Source: Clostridia bacterium (GTDB lineage: Bacteria > Bacillota > Clostridia > Oscillospirales > Acutalibacteraceae). From it: a stretch of 9,691 bases of DNA. Below, in pieces: positions 6,901 through 9,691 of the stretch. The stretch covers positions 1 to 9,691 of the forward strand of contig JAILDS010000012.1 in assembly GCA_024689165.1 (NCBI GenBank). The letters are read 5' to 3'. Each line of letters starts with the position of its first letter. Positions within the stretch are counted from its first letter, which is position 1. Both the position numbers and the translations under genes were made by a program. Under the pieces are notes generated by a model, which was not told the origin of the DNA, did no database searches, and was given only the letters and a program-made list of their open reading frames with translations.

Positions 6901-9691
6901 GCGTCGTGGAATACCCCGATCTCCACCTCGTTTACACCGACAGGACCAAGGATAGGGAGAACCATTTCAGGAAGGAATACAACGCCTCCTACACTCCCGG
7001 CAAGACCTACGACCAGTACTGGCTCGAGTTCGACAAGACCGACGGCGGCCACTCCAAGAACGAGCTCGGCACCGTTAAGGACGGCGTGTTCTCCAACGTC
7101 GCTCCCGAGAGGACCGGCTCCGACACGATAGTCATCCCGAAGCAGGTGACCTATAATGCCGGAGGCAGAGAGGTCACGGTCGACCTCGCCAACAAACACC
7201 TCTACTGCGAGGTCAGCTACGGCCTGAACTACTACCGCTGGGCGCGCGCGCTGAAATTCCTGCCGGTCTGCGACGGGCAGGACGCCCGGATCTCCCAGGA
7301 CGGCAGGCTTACCAAGGAGGATTGCACCGTCCGGACGAAGGCGATAGAGATCCTTCCCACCGCCACCAACGCGCTGACAAAGGAACAGAAGGGCAACGGC
7401 AATACCGTTAAGCAAGTAGTGGAGATAGGCACGCCCTTCTATATGGACGCATGGACGACCTTCGACTGGTCCTCCGGTTTCCTTAAAGAGAAACTCAGGG
7501 ATTTCGGCGATATGTGCAAGAAAGCGTCGAACTACGATTCTAAGAGCTATATGTCCGGCTTCTATTACTATTACATGAATGGCGCGATGGCGCACGACTA
7601 TACCATAAGCTGGTATACGAAGGGCGACACAGAGGAACGCGACGAAATCTGGACCGAGTACATGGAGAAACTCGGCGACAAGGACGCCTATTACCCGATA
7701 GCCGAGGTCGAGTTCCAGTGGCAGTGCTGGAACGCGCGGTCAAGGACGTGGGAGGATCTGAGACTCAGCGACTATCCCACCGCCTGTGGCAACGGCCTGA
7801 AGGTTCCCGCCGTGAACAGGAACATGCATCTGCGCTGCAAGCTGAACGTGAACGTTAAAACGTATCATAAGGGCGAAGCAGTCACAAGTTTCAAAGTCGG
7901 CACTGGAAGATACAAAAGGAGTATACCCGCTCAGTTCACCTACGGTGACATCTATTCCGAGAAGCTCATCTCTCTGGTCCCCGTCGACGCCAGGTGGGTT
8001 GGGGGAACCCTCGTCAACAAGGAGAACGGCGCCAACGGCATCGTCCAGACCGACGGCTGGGAGTACGATTACAGCAACAAGACACTCTATCTGCACGACG
8101 CGAATCTTGAGACGTCATACTGGAAGTACAACACTGACGCGCTGATTCGTTTCTCGGACGATCTGACCATAGAGCTTTCCGGCGACAGCACGATCGATTA
8201 CACGCTTTCCGACAGAAACTTCGGTGAGTTTACGGATCTTGCCGCCTCCGTCATAAAGGCCCCGAAGATAACCGTGACAGGTGACGGGACGCTGACGATC
8301 AACATAACGCAGATGATCAGCATGTACAGCCTTTTCCCGGTGGAGCACACCTTCGACTACAGTTTCTTCGACGCTGAACTGGTAAAGCTCAACGGTAACG
8401 GGAAGATAATCTGCAACATGATCTACGACATCTACGAACCGCAATTAGGCGTGAAACAAAGACCCGGCACGGCCGGCGCCGAGCAGTTCATCAAACGCAG
8501 AGACCCGGTCGAGGACGACACCTATAAATACCTTGTTTCCGACGTGACCTTCTTCAAGACCCCAATCTTACAGTACAACAGCGGCTGGGTCGAGTGCAGC
8601 ACCACCCACCTTCCCGATTACGCCGGCGCCTCGAGGGCCCTTTACCCCGCGGCGGACGTCAGACTCGTCAAATCCGATACCGGCAAGGTCGAGATCAGAA
8701 CCGACGGCGGCGAGTACAGCATCCTTGAGCTGTACACGGGTAACTCCAGAGCGGATTCCAGACGAGTTGCCAGCGTGAACGACGACGAGCTTGTAAAAGC
8801 CGCTTTCGCCTCGTTCAGCGAGAGATACAAGGAGCTCAATTTGACCGACCACGTCCACGAGTGGGTGAATCCGGAGGTTGTCACCGAGCCGACCGCCGAT
8901 TCCTACGGCGTCATCAAGTATACCTGTGCCGACAGGTACTGCGGCCTTTCCGGCTGGTTCAACACGCCGTCCCTCGGCGTCATGAACCTCAGAGCCGACG
9001 CCAACGTCGGCGTGGAGGGCGTCTGCGACGACCGCATCATGCTCGACTGGGAGGACGCCGACTGCGATTACTACCTGATCCAGAGGCTTGATCCCGAGAC
9101 CGGCGAATACGTGGACGTCGGCAGGACGGGCGACGACTCCGGCAGCGGCGCTTCCGCTGTCGTGTCAAGGAACGTCCGCAGAACCAAGGACGGGACCGAC
9201 GCGCTCAGACTCGCAGGCGACGCCTTCGTTTCCTACTACGACGACGAGGTCGAACAGGGCAATACCTACACCTACCGCGTGACCGCCTGCCGCAAGGGCG
9301 CCGACGGCAGCGAGATAATCGGCGGCTCCGCCGAGGCGACGGTATTCCTCGGAGACGATCCCGGCGACGAGGAGCCTGAGGAGCACGTCTGCGCCGACAA
9401 CGCCGTGACGAGCGGCGCGGTCGATGCGACCTGTACCGAGCCCGGCTTCACGGGAACGACGGTCTGCTCCGTCTGCGGCTCGATCATCGACGCCGGAACG
9501 GACGTCCCCGCCCTCGGACATATCTGGGACGAAGGGACCGTGACCGTGACGCCCGACTGCGTGACGCCCGGCAAGAAGACCTTCAAATGTACCCGCGAGG
9601 GCTGCGGCGAAACGACGACCGTCGACCTGCCCTGCGACCTTGAAAACCACGTCGGAACGCCCGTAAAGGCCGAGCCGAGGGCTGCGACCTG
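3951..9691 (+). CDS. Giant secreted multidomain surface protein (3' end outside window)
   Basis: One open frame of 1,913 codons runs to the right edge without a stop. I followed the frame line by line and saw no break. It begins MKRFSKIAVSLCLALLML, a signal peptide; TAAA at 39-42 is a possible cleavage site, though unusually far from the hydrophobic core. Visible modules: beta-helix-like strands at ~147-264 (KVLDLNGYSV, FQVINGATVYALSGTY); a Gly/Ala-rich hydrophobic stretch at ~274-320; an acidic Ala/Gln linker; an SH3-like domain at ~384-457 (IYKDENRVKIADLKKGDEI to YVTKGNIKY); a helical segment at ~485-534; more beta-helix at ~549-685 (VIIFDGTYIG, GEVYVLGGNFMG); a long beta-rich region without a recognised fold at ~690-1340; a strand-rich carbohydrate-binding-like module at ~1345-1455 (GWEYDYSNKTLYLHDANL, GDGTLTINI); an HVHEW/Cys element at ~1634-1669; an Fn3-like domain at ~1679-1800; and His/Cys repeats from ~1812. 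Likely cell-surface or secreted. No enzyme motif was seen, and any wall anchor would lie beyond the window. Adhesion or glycan binding is an inference only. Confidence 0.85.
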   Translation, partial: MKRFSKIAVSLCLALLMLFELGGASLQYLPELKGLFTLTAAAVPTPMSGKDDTFDLNQALNDLKAEKTVKPGSDEEIRWVEVSTRGGLKSALESTDPACAYVKVVANIDETVDHGSSGRDGAFSDKNTKTVGKMKLWKECIVVQTNKVLDLNGYSVNVNLKNYKENVNYDEKTKDAEGNETYNAPTVWYAGNLSLFCVTGNETTMLLLDSSKQETGKLSFSGYMWGSGKHYRKYIVRDLFQVINGATVYALSGTYQAGRSRLQDVYSGWQKFKGIGGAVLKGALGIASAAANIYTSFTTGGLSETISSGVSGMMSTISNLDTNEMLGLVCDLDKKVSTPAKIQQPSGETAEGDADDMDGKSADAKNPKDVEAQQGAGASVAGDGLGIFVTTVDTTPIYKDENRVKIADLKKGDEIQVVKLLDPIIDPENPSNTREYYLVKYKDVTGYVTKGNIKYRATLTDAELAALPTEGVNIIHNGVNESAGAQTKSTLEKLTESFNATTGALAGPVSDVKKAVTAITEIAKAVEKYSEKYYQIHWGTVFKTRSDDARVIIFDGTYIGFGQDDDIRDSVIDLSEGGEVYVLGGNFMGMAGANIFALKEDAPENLTIRAGEFTCTSLNKMRGIYVKDDDKHTILAGVRGYVNAPIECFGRNMVKDGRIQIRETTGVGNLVVKDKSIEGNKIVYKLYCDEADLPNISNMSVYPREGGSSYLQYALKLVGKAEHDADLEDQPENIISGDRYMDFTIGDTAMEWDYLAPLVPDVDLSSSDTKDAIEKALDKADVFYYKYPKSSFLSSLRGNYIPELISTGAAADASALQEIRTYNYITNLRTYTYTLYEIDPVTQQNIGEPVAKETVPSSEILTGQIYLSPYKTASNGNNRYLYDGWEAGKLYRVTLTVDEYIEMGLPRKYMEDEFGGTVKMDTCGSSSLIIRCLDVNDNDQFTPAHFTEENVGVGDTVECDFINAQVGRIDIYGEKLFSVTYDWRVVEYPDLHLVYTDRTKDRENHFRKEYNASYTPGKTYDQYWLEFDKTDGGHSKNELGTVKDGVFSNVAPERTGSDTIVIPKQVTYNAGGREVTVDLANKHLYCEVSYGLNYYRWARALKFLPVCDGQDARISQDGRLTKEDCTVRTKAIEILPTATNALTKEQKGNGNTVKQVVEIGTPFYMDAWTTFDWSSGFLKEKLRDFGDMCKKASNYDSKSYMSGFYYYYMNGAMAHDYTISWYTKGDTEERDEIWTEYMEKLGDKDAYYPIAEVEFQWQCWNARSRTWEDLRLSDYPTACGNGLKVPAVNRNMHLRCKLNVNVKTYHKGEAVTSFKVGTGRYKRSIPAQFTYGDIYSEKLISLVPVDARWVGGTLVNKENGANGIVQTDGWEYDYSNKTLYLHDANLETSYWKYNTDALIRFSDDLTIELSGDSTIDYTLSDRNFGEFTDLAASVIKAPKITVTGDGTLTINITQMISMYSLFPVEHTFDYSFFDAELVKLNGNGKIICNMIYDIYEPQLGVKQRPGTAGAEQFIKRRDPVEDDTYKYLVSDVTFFKTPILQYNSGWVECSTTHLPDYAGASRALYPAADVRLVKSDTGKVEIRTDGGEYSILELYTGNSRADSRRVASVNDDELVKAAFASFSERYKELNLTDHVHEWVNPEVVTEPTADSYGVIKYTCADRYCGLSGWFNTPSLGVMNLRADANVGVEGVCDDRIMLDWEDADCDYYLIQRLDPETGEYVDVGRTGDDSGSGASAVVSRNVRRTKDGTDALRLAGDAFVSYYDDEVEQGNTYTYRVTACRKGADGSEIIGGSAEATVFLGDDPGDEEPEEHVCADNAVTSGAVDATCTEPGFTGTTVCSVCGSIIDAGTDVPALGHIWDEGTVTVTPDCVTPGKKTFKCTREGCGETTTVDLPCDLENHVGTPVKAEPRAAT
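9384..9691 (+). repeat. His/Cys-containing protein repeats at the right edge (within the giant gene)
   Basis: Three copies of a 43-45-residue unit start at His1812 (HVCADNAVTSG), His1857 (HIWDEGTVTV) and His1900 (HVGTPVKAEP). The two complete copies share H.....(G)..T..C..PG, then a Cys-x2-Cys-Gly or Cys-x4-Cys-Gly pair. The third copy is cut by the window edge just where the next Cys would fall. Similar LGHxW/CxxCG repeats are common in large surface proteins of gut Firmicutes. A related single copy, HVHEW...YTCADRYCG, lies upstream at ~8850-8955. Confidence 0.75.

Noticed and set aside
6318..7595. Open frame of 425 codons on the - strand
   Set aside because: Another antisense shadow of the giant gene with the same biased composition and no recognisable domain.

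Overview
The window is GC-rich, protein-dense DNA, with every supported gene on the + strand. It most likely comes from a Clostridia-type Firmicute, plausibly an uncultured gut member of the Oscillospiraceae/Ruminococcaceae. That placement is an inference. It rests on the S18 tail, the compact folP-folB-folK cluster, the lipoprotein signal, and a giant secreted protein that combines beta-helix, SH3-like, Fn3-like and His/Cys repeat modules, a mix common in such bacteria. No RNA genes, mobile elements or CRISPR arrays were seen.

Layout. (1) Positions 1-124 hold the last 40 codons of ribosomal protein S18 (rpsR), followed at once by a Rho-independent terminator (131-159). (2) Positions 258-1908 hold three overlapping folate genes, folP, folB and folK. 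They encode dihydropteroate synthase, dihydroneopterin aldolase and HPPK, which act on consecutive pterin steps. Each start codon lies inside the end of the previous gene, so they look translationally coupled. FolP keeps its pterin-site residues but has an altered phosphate/sulfa loop. (3) Positions 1909-2187 are an AT-rich junction with a good terminator hairpin and then an extended -10 promoter. (4) Positions 2188-3873 encode an acidic lipoprotein of unknown function. (5) From 3951 to the right edge runs one uninterrupted reading frame of at least 1,913 codons, with a strong ribosome binding site and a signal peptide. It is a very large secreted protein that continues beyond the window.

The folate genes form a housekeeping unit. 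The lipoprotein and the giant protein form a second, surface-directed unit. Their 77-bp gap contains no visible terminator, so they may be co-transcribed from the promoter near 2120. The least-described part of the window is this lipoprotein/giant-protein pair. The most notable internal structure is an apparent beta-helix in the giant protein that is interrupted by about 285 residues containing helical and SH3-like segments. I found no convincing evidence of a defence system, a biosynthetic cluster for a specialised product, or any other named novel system.
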